Below, piece by piece: positions 23,813 through 32,568 of a DNA stretch of 64,000 nucleotides. Position numbers and translations under genes: made by a program. Under the pieces are notes generated by a model. That model saw only the letters and a list, made by a program, of their open reading frames with translations. It searched no databases and had not been told where the DNA came from. Source of the stretch: a virus; IMG/VR virus record IMGVR_UViG_3300017917_002466, positions 186,001 to 250,000 of that record; one strand, written 5' to 3'. Position 1 is the stretch's first letter; each line of letters starts with the position of its first letter.

Positions 23813-24664
23813 TTACTTTTTCCATTTTCTAAACTTATTATGAATTATCATTGCAATATCATTATAGTCCGTACATTTAAGAATTGAGGATTCCCAATAA
23901 TCTTCAATTGGGTTTCTAAGTATAGAAAGCAATTCTTGCTTATTTGAGAAGACTGGAATGTTTAATCTATCAATCATACATTTTGGAAGAAAATTAGGCG
24001 GAGTACAAATCCTCGTTCCCCTACACGCCATATCAATTACTCCATAAGCATAACTTTCTTTATGAGTAATGATATAGGTTTCAATAAATTCGGTATTCTT
24101 CAAATAAGTTTCATAGTCTGAATAAAAGATAGGATTCTCAAAAAGCTTAATATTATTTTCTTCCCCTTTGAAACGAATCATTCTATAGAACTTATATCCT
24201 TCATCCAACAATTCTTCTACAGCGATTTCAATTTGATATGTCCAATCATCAAAAGTATTAAGATATTTTTCCCAGTAATGATCTATAAGGATAGTCTTCT
24301 TATCTTTTTCTGTTGGGAATAAAACTTTCTTATCAGCTGGTAATGGAATAACAGTATAATTTTCAGAAGATTCATCGCCATTAAAAAGAAAAGAATGGTC
24401 TAGAAAAGGAAATATGCACTCCATCAAAGAACAAACTTTAAGACATTGAGTCTTATGTTTAATAATTTGGCTTTTAATATCAACTTCATCACTGAAATAA
24501 CTAACTATCAAAACAAAATCAACTTTAGGTAAATCTTGAAAATTAGTAAAAGGCGAATTAAAAACTTTAACATTCAGATTTTCAAAAGCCTTTCTAATGT
24601 TCCTTGTAATCATTTGAACACTATCATTAGCTCCTTCATCACCCATTATCAAAAGTTTGTACAT
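23813..24664 (-). CDS. Glycosyltransferase-like protein
   Basis: 283 residues, starts MYKLLIMGDEGANDSVQ. The Rossmann-like strands, YAYGVIDMACRGTRICTPPNFLP near residues 205-230 and a late acidic region look like a GT-B nucleotide-binding half. Not assignable to a family with confidence; position between a glycosyltransferase and an acyltransferase supports the role. Confidence 0.5.
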   Translation of the reverse strand: MYKLLIMGDEGANDSVQMITRNIRKAFENLNVKVFNSPFTNFQDLPKVDFVLIVSYFSDEVDIKSQIIKHKTQCLKVCSLMECIFPFLDHSFLFNGDESSENYTVIPLPADKKVLFPTEKDKKTILIDHYWEKYLNTFDDWTYQIEIAVEELLDEGYKFYRMIRFKGEENNIKLFENPIFYSDYETYLKNTEFIETYIITHKESYAYGVIDMACRGTRICTPPNFLPKCMIDRLNIPVFSNKQELLSILRNPIEDYWESSILKCTDYNDIAMIIHNKFRKWKK

Positions 24665-24666
24665 AC

Positions 24667-25104
24667 TTATAGCCCTATAAATTGTTTCATATGGTTAACG
24701 AATAATTCGTGTCTTTCTATGTCTCTGGGTAGTTCGTTCAACTTCCTAACAACTTTTGCAGGATTGCCTACCACCAATGAATTATCGGGGATTGGATGAG
24801 CCTTGGTAACAACAGTTCTCGCTCCAATCACGCAATTATTACCAATGACTGCACCGGGACAAATGAAAGCACCATATCCAATATAACAATTATCCCCAAT
24901 AGTTACTGGAAGCCAATCTAATGGGTAGCCGTGACATAACACAACAGCTTCAGATGCTATCATAGTACAAGTACCAATTGTTATAAGTTCAGGTCTTGTT
25001 CCCGGCCCAATATCTAATCTTCCAAATATCAAAGTACCTGTTCCAATCTTTGAACCCTCTGCTCTTGCATTATCCGCATTTATTATTGCTTGACTTTTAC
25101 TCAT
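24667..25104 (-). CDS. Left-handed beta-helix (hexapeptide) acyltransferase
   Basis: 145 residues with the hexapeptide periodicity IGDNCYIGYGAFICPGAVIGNNCVIGARTVV and the C-terminal VVGNPAKVVRKL signature of WbbJ/maltose-O-acetyltransferase-type enzymes. Likely O- or N-acetylates a sugar in the glycan made by this island. Confidence 0.85.
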   Translation of the reverse strand: MSKSQAIINADNARAEGSKIGTGTLIFGRLDIGPGTRPELITIGTCTMIASEAVVLCHGYPLDWLPVTIGDNCYIGYGAFICPGAVIGNNCVIGARTVVTKAHPIPDNSLVVGNPAKVVRKLNELPRDIERHELFVNHMKQFIGL

Positions 25105-25107
25105 TTA

Positions 25108-25674
25108 TTAACTCCTGTATGCTAAAGCAATTCCCACTAAATGTCCATCACCTTCTATATATCTTGTCGGAAAATTCAAAATGTTCCAACCGTCTTCTTT
25201 GAATTTCTTAAAATAGAATGATTCAGCTAAACTAGAATCGTGGAACATAATCAGATTGGAAAAGTTTTTACAGTTATTATAATCAGCAATAATAGCTTCA
25301 TCTGAATGATCTCCGTCAATAAATATCAAATCCACCTTTCCTATCTTTTCAAAGAGCTTTGGAATCTCTACTTTAGAATCTCCTTGTATCATATTAATGT
25401 ACCAATCAAATCCAGCCTTTTGAAAATTGGATTGTGCTACTACTTTCATATCAGCCTGAATCCAACTATCTACTGAATAGATTTTTGGAATCTTCTTATT
25501 ATCAAGAATGGCTTGACAAAAGGTAATTGAGGAGCCTCCCTTATGAGTTCCTATCTCTACAACCTTTTCAACTTGGAAAGTCCTTGCAATAGTGTACATC
25601 ACATCATAACACTGATTGGAACTTCCAAGGTTTCTATCCCTATTGATTTCATCTAATACTGCATTGATTTTCAT
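25108..25674 (-). CDS. Class I SAM methyltransferase (Methyltransf_24-like)
   Basis: 188 residues. VEIGTHKGGSSITF is the SAM-binding motif I and LIFIDGDHSDEAI the acidic metal-dependent motif of the cephalosporin-hydroxylase/Methyltransf_24 type. Probably an O-methyltransferase on a sugar. A similar domain is fused to a glycosyltransferase at 36260. Confidence 0.75.
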   Translation of the reverse strand: MKINAVLDEINRDRNLGSSNQCYDVMYTIARTFQVEKVVEIGTHKGGSSITFCQAILDNKKIPKIYSVDSWIQADMKVVAQSNFQKAGFDWYINMIQGDSKVEIPKLFEKIGKVDLIFIDGDHSDEAIIADYNNCKNFSNLIMFHDSSLAESFYFKKFKEDGWNILNFPTRYIEGDGHLVGIALAYRS

Positions 25675-26357
25675 TATCTACTTCTCCCTAAAAGGTCTTG
25701 ATGCTTTTGTTTCAAATATTCTCTTATCTTTTGAAGCTTAATATCTTTATCATTATGAACTTGTGAGAACTGAGAATCTCCCCTTCTATACAACAAATAA
25801 GTTGTATCACACTTTTTAAACTTAAATCCTTTCTCATATGCCATCATCCAGAAGTCATAATCTTCCCAACCATCAACCATTGATTCGTCGTATCCACCAA
25901 CCACTTCCCAAACTTCCTTTCTGAACATTGATGCACAATGGATAAAAGGACTCTGTAACATTCTACCTATTTCAAAAGGTGGCCAGTTATAAAGCTTATC
26001 AGATGATCCAAAGCATTGAGAATTGGAATAAGAAATATCTACTTTATTATATATGAGATTGTCATAGTTCGCTTGTATATAGTTATCTGGAATCTTATCG
26101 TCTGCATCCAAACAAATGATAAAATCTCCATTACAACTTTCAATAGCTTTATTTCTTGTTGTAGGTAACTTCAGATTCTTTTCATTTCTTATAACTTGAC
26201 AACCAAGGAGTTGAGCTTCATTATAGGAATCATCTGAACTATAATCATCAACTACAATAATCTCATACTTCAAACTAGTTATATTTAAAGTAATAGAGCC
26301 AATACAATCTTTCAGGTACTGGCTCTTATTAAAGCAAGGGATGATTATTGAGATCAT
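25674..26357 (-). CDS. GT2-family glycosyltransferase
   Basis: About 227 residues from the ATG at 26355-26357 (MISIIIPCFNKSQYL). A longer frame reaches 26390 but adds a leader atypical for the family. GT-A core: VVDDYSSDDS, ICLDADDKIP with the D-x-D, and the C-terminal GWEDYDFWMM (E-D acceptor motif). Inverting transferase on a nucleotide sugar. Confidence 0.85.
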   Translation of the reverse strand: MISIIIPCFNKSQYLKDCIGSITLNITSLKYEIIVVDDYSSDDSYNEAQLLGCQVIRNEKNLKLPTTRNKAIESCNGDFIICLDADDKIPDNYIQANYDNLIYNKVDISYSNSQCFGSSDKLYNWPPFEIGRMLQSPFIHCASMFRKEVWEVVGGYDESMVDGWEDYDFWMMAYEKGFKFKKCDTTYLLYRRGDSQFSQVHNDKDIKLQKIREYLKQKHQDLLGRSR

Positions 26358-26444
26358 AACAAATTTCCGAAACAATACAAACATCAACACATGCTATGGG
26401 CTTGTATTAAAGTAAGAAGTTATATTCTCTTTGTGGTATTAATT

Positions 26445-27206
26445 CTATAAACATATCCAACCTTCTCTATAAATATCTTGATAGTCCTTTGGCCCTGTTT
26501 CTCCAAACCAATTCTTTGGAGCAATTACTTTTTCTTTATCTTTTCCAAGGTATGCTCCCCACCAAGAAAAGCTACTATTACAAATAACCAAAGAATCACA
26601 TTGAGAAAGTAAGTATAAATCTTCTATTTCATTAGTAAAAGGTGAATTAATCGCATTAGTAAACTTCATTTCCTTTTGAACAGAAGCCCAATCATCTGTA
26701 CAAATAATAGCTTGACTTTTGCCAAGTACTTTTGAGGCTTCTATATAGTAGTCTGATTTCTGTACTTTATGATAGTTTGAAAGTCTTATATAGTCTCCCC
26801 TTCGAATATGAATACCAACTATGGGATGGTTTAAGTTCTTTATAAATTGGTCTACTTTAAGTTTACATTCTTTTGAAAAAGTAAACAATTCTTTAACTTC
26901 ATTTGAATAGTCCCCAAAGTATTTTTCAGACTGAAAGAATCCATCTAATAAGATATTATCAATGGCCGGTATTGGATCAAAGTTAAATCTTGGTTCATTA
27001 TAAATTGATGGTGGTTGAAAATCTATTGATGGAATCTTTTGATAGAAGTTATCTTTATACTTATGTGCGGTATTACCTTGATTCGGACAAAAACTAAAGT
27101 TGTAATTGATTCCCCAATTAAAACTATTTCTCTTAGCAAATGCAAAAGCATTAGCTATTTGAAACATTTGATTTCCTAAACCGCCTTTTAATATTGGAAC
27201 TATCAT
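26445..27206 (-). CDS. Alpha-1,2-fucosyltransferase-like (GT11)
   Basis: 253 residues. GGLGNQMFQIANAFAFAKR at the N-terminus, VGIHIRRGDYI (H-x-R-R-x-D GDP-fucose motif) near 118-128, and SSFSWWGAYLG near 212 are the GT11 signatures. Family enzymes transfer fucose from GDP-fucose. A second, more divergent GT11-like gene lies at 37801. Confidence 0.88.
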   Translation of the reverse strand: MIVPILKGGLGNQMFQIANAFAFAKRNSFNWGINYNFSFCPNQGNTAHKYKDNFYQKIPSIDFQPPSIYNEPRFNFDPIPAIDNILLDGFFQSEKYFGDYSNEVKELFTFSKECKLKVDQFIKNLNHPIVGIHIRRGDYIRLSNYHKVQKSDYYIEASKVLGKSQAIICTDDWASVQKEMKFTNAINSPFTNEIEDLYLLSQCDSLVICNSSFSWWGAYLGKDKEKVIAPKNWFGETGPKDYQDIYREGWICL

Positions 27207-28148
27207 TTAAGCTCCTAATATTTCAATCAATATTTTAGCTCTATTAATATAAGTATGATTCTCTTTAACATATAACATCATTCTTTTCATATTTTCTTTT
27301 GATAGGGAAGCATAAGATTGTTCAGTAGTATAAAAAAGAGTATATGGGTTATTATCATAGGCTATATATCCTTTAAGAATATTACCAATATGTGGTGAAT
27401 TAGTTCCTGTAAACTTACCATAGCTAATATTTTTCCATATCCTACAAGGTATATAACCGCATTGTTGGTGCCAATTTCCACGAATATCTACTGAAATATA
27501 AGAGTTCTGAATTAGCTTTTTATTTTCTTCAAAGCTAATATTTCCTTGTCCAACTTTTATATTTTTCCCATTCTGTTGACAACATTGAGCAAACATTTGA
27601 AACTTAGGTAAAATATTATCGTGATTAGTACTTCCTATATAATAAACTGTTGGAATATTGGGATTGAATCTTATAGGATTTTCAACGTCTATTTCATGTG
27701 GAAGTAAATCGGTTGCCCAAGGTTGATAAATCGCATTATTCTTTTTATCCCAAAAACAAAAATCCCTTATTTTTTCAACTGTTGGCGTATTAGCAGTTTT
27801 AACTAAAAGATTATTAGGATCATTATAATTCATACTAATTCCACGTTCACAAGGCTCAACATAATTACAAAGATTGATTTGTTTACAACCAATGGCAACA
27901 TATTTGTCTGGATTACAATGATGAGTTATATATTTTATATTCTTAAAAAGAGGAACTTGTTGGTCTACTTGACCTTCTGTAAAAATAACAGTATCATTAA
28001 AATCAAAGTCTTTTACTTTTTCAACATCGCTATTATCAAACCAATAAGGTGTATATCCAAGATATTCAAATGCACGAAAGTATCCATAATAAACATAGCT
28101 ATTAGTATGCGTATGTAACTTATGACCCCATATCATAAACTTTTTCAT
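27207..28148 (-). CDS. Putative GT-B glycosyltransferase
   Basis: 313 residues starting MKKFMIWGHKLHTHTNSYVYYG. A late segment, ISVDIRGNWHQQCGYIPCRIWKNISYGKFTGTN, resembles the donor-binding part of GT-B enzymes in which the sugar-nucleotide site is followed by a conserved K/R and Gly. Similar GHKLHTHT starts occur in glycan clusters of aquatic microbes, from memory. Acceptor unknown. Confidence 0.55.
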   Translation of the reverse strand: MKKFMIWGHKLHTHTNSYVYYGYFRAFEYLGYTPYWFDNSDVEKVKDFDFNDTVIFTEGQVDQQVPLFKNIKYITHHCNPDKYVAIGCKQINLCNYVEPCERGISMNYNDPNNLLVKTANTPTVEKIRDFCFWDKKNNAIYQPWATDLLPHEIDVENPIRFNPNIPTVYYIGSTNHDNILPKFQMFAQCCQQNGKNIKVGQGNISFEENKKLIQNSYISVDIRGNWHQQCGYIPCRIWKNISYGKFTGTNSPHIGNILKGYIAYDNNPYTLFYTTEQSYASLSKENMKRMMLYVKENHTYINRAKILIEILGA

Positions 28149-29107
28149 ATTAACTCTCCAACTCTGTTTTTAATTTTATTATACAAACAATCTTTAATAT
28201 CTATGTCACCAAAATACTTAATAAACTCGCTATTTGAAAAAACGTAATGACCACAAACTTTAATTAGCTTTAATTTATTTTCAAACGGATTAAAGGTATT
28301 GTCGCCTTTAAGCCACTTAACCCACATATTAGAATTATAACATATTTCAAAAAATTTATCAAAGCTTTTTTCATCCATTTTATCTAAATAACATTCAGTT
28401 TCCATTCTACCAATTTCTGGAGCAATATTAATAGCATCTAATCCTTTTTGAAATTTAGACTGAATTAACGAACTATCTAAGTAATCTCCGTTATGTTCTT
28501 TACTCAAAATATTATAAAGTTTACAAATTTCAATCATTTCTCTAAGTTTATTTTCTTCATACTTACCAGTATTCATATCAAGTTTTAAATTTGTTCCAGA
28601 TTGTATAACAGCATATTTAATTTGATTAAAGCATTTAACATTCTTTTTCATAAAAGTAAGCATATACATTAATTGATCTGGTTTAAAACTTCTTATAGAT
28701 TCTTCAGTTCCAATTTCAAACATTATTTTTGAATTTTTTTTATTACAAAAATTTATGAAATTCGCTGTTATTTCAAAACATTTCATAAAATCTTCATCAA
28801 GCTTCCAAGGGTCAATATGAATCAAATCCATATATTCACAATCAGTAATTAAAGAAGCAATACCAAAGTCTTCTTGAATTCCTTGTTTTGGTCCTCCATG
28901 ATCTCTGCATATAACAATATCTTTATTTCTTTCTTTAACATATTGTACAAATTCTTCAGTAGTCCAATTATTAACATAACCACCATTAAAATCTATTTGT
29001 CTTCTTGAGGGAATCAAACCAATATTCAAACCAAAATTATTTAAGTTAATAATTACATCAACTATATTCTTACTCATTGGACCTAAAAACAACTTGGGAA
29101 AATTCAT
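28145..29107 (-). CDS. TIM-barrel aldolase-like protein (KbaZ/GatZ-like)
   Basis: 320 residues. LIPSRRQIDFNGGYVNNWTTEEF and VICRDHGGPKQG near residues 32-75, and LIHIDPWKL near 110, look like the TIM-barrel of tagatose-bisphosphate aldolase non-catalytic subunits. The following gene is an HAD phosphatase, a pairing common in sugar-precursor synthesis. True reaction unknown. Confidence 0.55.
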   Translation of the reverse strand: MNFPKLFLGPMSKNIVDVIINLNNFGLNIGLIPSRRQIDFNGGYVNNWTTEEFVQYVKERNKDIVICRDHGGPKQGIQEDFGIASLITDCEYMDLIHIDPWKLDEDFMKCFEITANFINFCNKKNSKIMFEIGTEESIRSFKPDQLMYMLTFMKKNVKCFNQIKYAVIQSGTNLKLDMNTGKYEENKLREMIEICKLYNILSKEHNGDYLDSSLIQSKFQKGLDAINIAPEIGRMETECYLDKMDEKSFDKFFEICYNSNMWVKWLKGDNTFNPFENKLKLIKVCGHYVFSNSEFIKYFGDIDIKDCLYNKIKNRVGELI

Positions 29108-29124
29108 ATTGGATTCCTTTAAGT

Positions 29125-29484
29125 CTAAATATTAACGTCTTTAATTCCATGATTTCTAGGAACGGTAATAGAAACTGATGTATTTTCTCCATCAAGTTTA
29201 CAATCATTAATAACAACTCTGATTCCTCCCCCAATTCCCATAATAAGTTGGTCATATATTATACCCGATTCGGCTAATTGTTTTTCAGTTGCTTTTCTAG
29301 TTGACTCTCTCCTACCAGTTGTCAAAATAATGTTATAACCTTTAATATCCCACTCTAATAATTTTTCTTTTGTGCCTTCTAACAATTCTAATTTGAAACT
29401 TTCTGAAGTAGTCTCAGTAGGTGGATTATGTCTAACTAATGTACCATCTATATCACAAAAAATTGTTTTAGGTCTGGAATCCAT
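29125..29484 (-). CDS. HAD-family phosphatase of glycan synthesis
   Basis: 119 residues. TIFCDIDGTLVRH (D-x-D-G-T), NIILTTGRRES (motif II), and IMGIGGGIRVVINDCK (late acidic motif) define a small KdsC/phosphoheptose-type HAD hydrolase without a cap. Likely removes phosphate from a sugar intermediate made by neighbours. Confidence 0.78.
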   Translation of the reverse strand: MDSRPKTIFCDIDGTLVRHNPPTETTSESFKLELLEGTKEKLLEWDIKGYNIILTTGRRESTRKATEKQLAESGIIYDQLIMGIGGGIRVVINDCKLDGENTSVSITVPRNHGIKDVNI

Positions 29485-29497
29485 ATAAACTCCTTTT

Positions 29498-30661
29498 TCA
29501 TTCCCATATTATTATACTTTCATTTTGTTTTTTCAAATTATTTACAATTTCTTCTTTATAAGCTCCAACTTTTAATATTATAGCCGAGTCGTTTTTAATT
29601 TCAATCTGATTAGGTGTTCTGATCTTTAAATTATAGCCGTATAATCTTGTATTATTTTTCATTTCAGAATTGTCAAGTATTAACTTAATCCTACTTTTAT
29701 TCAGTCCCAAGTTTAATAAAAATTGAGAAAATATATGGGCTCCAAATAAGTAAACATCTCCTTCAAACTTCTCTAATTTTTGATTGATTTCTGCCACAAA
29801 GTCTTGATAATATTTGATGCAAGACAGATACATTTCTTTATACTCATTATATTTATTAATGACAATACTATTGATTTTTTCATTGGTTTTTCTAGTCACA
29901 TATATTATGCTATGATTCGTATAATAAGTTTTATAAAGTATCTTAAAACTATTTTGGGCTAATAAAAAATCAGTAATTTCTTCAGTCAAAAATATTGTGT
30001 GCTCAAAATTAATAGTATTAATGAACTTATTTTTCAAAAAATCATAAAGATTTGGAATAGAGAATATATGTAAGCCTTCATCATTTAAAGACTGATTAAT
30101 CAAAGATAGAAAAGAGTTAATATCATAAGTATGCTCTAAAGTGTGCGAGTGCACTATTATATCCTTTTTTGATACTTTTAAGTCTTCAAAAAAAGAATCA
30201 ATGTATTTAATTTTGATATTTAAGTCTTTGGGCTTAAAAATATTTGGCTCAATAATTGTCCAATTTTTAATTTGTGGATTACTGCTCAAAACCATTGAAG
30301 CCAATTTTCCATTAGACCCACCAATTTCTAAAATATCAGGTTCTAATACTTTTTCTTTTTGAAGTATTTCATTGATTACATCTACAAAACAATTCCTATG
30401 TTTTTCCCACACTTCTCCAATTGATTCGGAATGATACTTAGAATAGATTAAATCTGGCTTTAAAACATTTCTTAGTTGAATGATTCCAGTATCTTTGCAA
30501 ATATCCCATATCATATCACAGAACAAATCTTTCTCAAAAGGCTCTTTAGTATGACCAATAAAAACCGGAAATTCTTTAATCGTAATTAAATGTTCTAAGC
30601 TGTCCAAACCCGTAACTATACTTTTAGTTCGGGTTTGATGTATGTAATTTTTATCCATCAT
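29498..30661 (-). CDS. Sugar C-methyltransferase-like protein
   Basis: About 387 residues; start taken at MMDKNYI, since a longer frame to 30676 overlaps the previous gene. DILEIGGSNGKLASMV is the SAM motif. HSHTLEHTYD is the conserved region after it. The C-terminal domain (VYLFGAHIFSQFLL ... LILDNSEMKNN) matches the Methyltransf_14 extension of NDP-sugar C-methyltransferases. The N-terminal zinc module of that family is degenerate here. Confidence 0.7.
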   Translation of the reverse strand: MMDKNYIHQTRTKSIVTGLDSLEHLITIKEFPVFIGHTKEPFEKDLFCDMIWDICKDTGIIQLRNVLKPDLIYSKYHSESIGEVWEKHRNCFVDVINEILQKEKVLEPDILEIGGSNGKLASMVLSSNPQIKNWTIIEPNIFKPKDLNIKIKYIDSFFEDLKVSKKDIIVHSHTLEHTYDINSFLSLINQSLNDEGLHIFSIPNLYDFLKNKFINTINFEHTIFLTEEITDFLLAQNSFKILYKTYYTNHSIIYVTRKTNEKINSIVINKYNEYKEMYLSCIKYYQDFVAEINQKLEKFEGDVYLFGAHIFSQFLLNLGLNKSRIKLILDNSEMKNNTRLYGYNLKIRTPNQIEIKNDSAIILKVGAYKEEIVNNLKKQNESIIIWE

Positions 30662-32231
30662 ATTTGATTCTCGCATTAATTTCTTTCAATTTCCTATTTA
30701 AGTTAAATTTTCCAAAATTGAATAAAAATGTACTCAAAGGTTTTTCATGCAAAGGAGCCATATTAATCCAAATTATACTTGTCAATATTTCAACTTTATT
30801 GAAATCATAATGATTTTTAAGTATAAAATTATGAAGTACTTCTTTACAATTAATCAAATTTTTACTGCATAACAAATCACAGTATATTTTGTTATCTTGT
30901 TTTTCAATAGTGTATAATTTTCTATTGATTATGTCGTGATTGAAAATTAAGTTATGATTAAGCTTAGCCAAGTCATAATAAATATCTCCATTAATCAAAT
31001 CACCGGCAAAATCTTGTCGCCAGTCTAATAAAACAAAATCCTCTTTACTTCGACAAATTATATTATCTAAGATGTAATCACCATGATATTGGTATGGTTG
31101 TTCTGAGCATAACCAGTCCCTATCTATTGATTCTATTAATACTTTGGCGCTTGGTACTAAAACTTCATTGATAATATTAGGTTTATCTGTATCGTTTTCT
31201 TGTTCCAAGTATTTTTTAATTCTTTGAAGAGTCTTATCAAAATAAAAACTCTCGCATAGTTTTTTGAACTGATTATTTTTGGGCTTAACAATCCAAAGAT
31301 TGTTCTTACTCCAATTCAGAAAAGTTAAAAAAAAATCATCATTAACTACTTTGGATAATAACTCCCCTTCTGAATACTCATACTTATAAAAATTATTACG
31401 ATAGTCGATCAATTTCGGAGTAAGTGGTTCTAATTGTTTACATCTTTGAACTCTATTTAAGCACATTTTTTCGTCAAAAAAGAACTTTATAACAAAACCA
31501 TCAAAGATAAAAATGGACTCATCTACTTTATCTAATATTTCAAACTTATCGCTTATATGACTTCTAGCAAATTTTAACTCAGAAGAAGTACCAACATCAA
31601 ACCATGTCTTAAATTCCAGTATTTTAAAATCTTTATTCATATTGTTTATCCCATCACAGTCAGACAATTCTTGACAAGATGGGTTCTTGTTATAACAATT
31701 CTCCAATGCTTTCCAAAAAACATCATAATCCTTAATACCACACAATCCAATATAACAAAAAGTTGAATCGTGCAACTGACCTTTATCAAAGATTTTGAAC
31801 TTTCCTTGACTATTAATCATCCTATATTGTGAAGTATTGTTTTTATTACAACCAACCACATAGTTGTATTTTGGTTTAGGTATGGATTCAACAACAATGG
31901 TATCTGCGGCATGGAAGATAAATGGACATTGTAATCTATCCTTTGCTTTCAACATTGAATATCCTAAACTACTACCTTCACCTGAAAACTTATCAACTTC
32001 TACAAACTCAAAATGTCTATCATTATAAGCTAAAGTTAAAAAATCACGAACCTGATTCCCAAAATGTCCTAAGGTTATTACAAACTTAGTATCTTTAGGA
32101 TAGTTTTCTATGATATAAGATATGGATGGCTTCTTTCCAATTCTAACCAAGGATTTATTTGTATACTTAGTTAAATCACCAAGTCTACTTCCCAATCCAC
32201 CAGTAGTTATTAATACTTTAAACTCTTCCAT
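30651..32231 (-). CDS. Nucleotidyltransferase-kinase fusion
   Basis: 526 residues. The N-terminal 230 have TTGGLGSRLGDLTKYTNKSLVRIG, the NTP-transferase signature (G-G-x-G-x-R-L, then K). The C-terminal half is a choline/aminoglycoside kinase fold with YQYHGDYILDNI (catalytic Asp, near 400) and FVLLDWRQDFAGD (Mg Asp). It could phosphorylate and then activate the same small molecule or sugar as a CDP or NDP form, as in the LicA plus LicC pathway. Substrate not known. Confidence 0.8.
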   Translation of the reverse strand: MEEFKVLITTGGLGSRLGDLTKYTNKSLVRIGKKPSISYIIENYPKDTKFVITLGHFGNQVRDFLTLAYNDRHFEFVEVDKFSGEGSSLGYSMLKAKDRLQCPFIFHAADTIVVESIPKPKYNYVVGCNKNNTSQYRMINSQGKFKIFDKGQLHDSTFCYIGLCGIKDYDVFWKALENCYNKNPSCQELSDCDGINNMNKDFKILEFKTWFDVGTSSELKFARSHISDKFEILDKVDESIFIFDGFVIKFFFDEKMCLNRVQRCKQLEPLTPKLIDYRNNFYKYEYSEGELLSKVVNDDFFLTFLNWSKNNLWIVKPKNNQFKKLCESFYFDKTLQRIKKYLEQENDTDKPNIINEVLVPSAKVLIESIDRDWLCSEQPYQYHGDYILDNIICRSKEDFVLLDWRQDFAGDLINGDIYYDLAKLNHNLIFNHDIINRKLYTIEKQDNKIYCDLLCSKNLINCKEVLHNFILKNHYDFNKVEILTSIIWINMAPLHEKPLSTFLFNFGKFNLNRKLKEINARIKYDG

Positions 32232-32568
32232 AACTATCCTCCAACCTAATTACATCATCCAAGAAGTTTGTAGAGCTTTCTAAATAAAGACTATCAACCA
32301 ATGCTTCCATTCTATGAATTACTAAAGGCTCTATTGTATAGAAGTCTTTTTTGTTCAGCAATATCTCTGATAGATTTTCTTTGCTATCTCCGACATAAAA
32401 CTTTAAACACCCCTCTATAACATAAAAAGATTCATGCTTCTTTTTATGGTATTGTAAACTACAACGATGACCAGCTTTCATAAACAGTTCTTTAACAACA
32501 TAACCTTTATTAACTTCAATCCACTTTTCCCAACCCCAAGGTTTTTCCTTCAGTATAATATTTTTCAT
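32218..32568 (-). CDS. Cupin, mannose-6-phosphate isomerase type II-like
   Basis: 116 residues. KPWGWEKWIEV ... SLQYHKKKHESFYVIEGCLKFYVG carries the two cupin metal-binding regions (H-x-H-x3-E and the later H, in YTIEPLVIHRM). Resembles the isomerase domain of bifunctional AlgA/ManC, which makes mannose-6-P for GDP-mannose and GDP-fucose. That fits the two GT11 genes. Confidence 0.75.
   Translation of the reverse strand: MKNIILKEKPWGWEKWIEVNKGYVVKELFMKAGHRCSLQYHKKKHESFYVIEGCLKFYVGDSKENLSEILLNKKDFYTIEPLVIHRMEALVDSLYLESSTNFLDDVIRLEDSYGRV

Noticed and set aside
26358-26444. Longer N-terminus for the GT2 gene
   Set aside because: The family start MISIIIPCFN is at 26357; the upstream extension is unlike the family and crosses an AT-rich gap.
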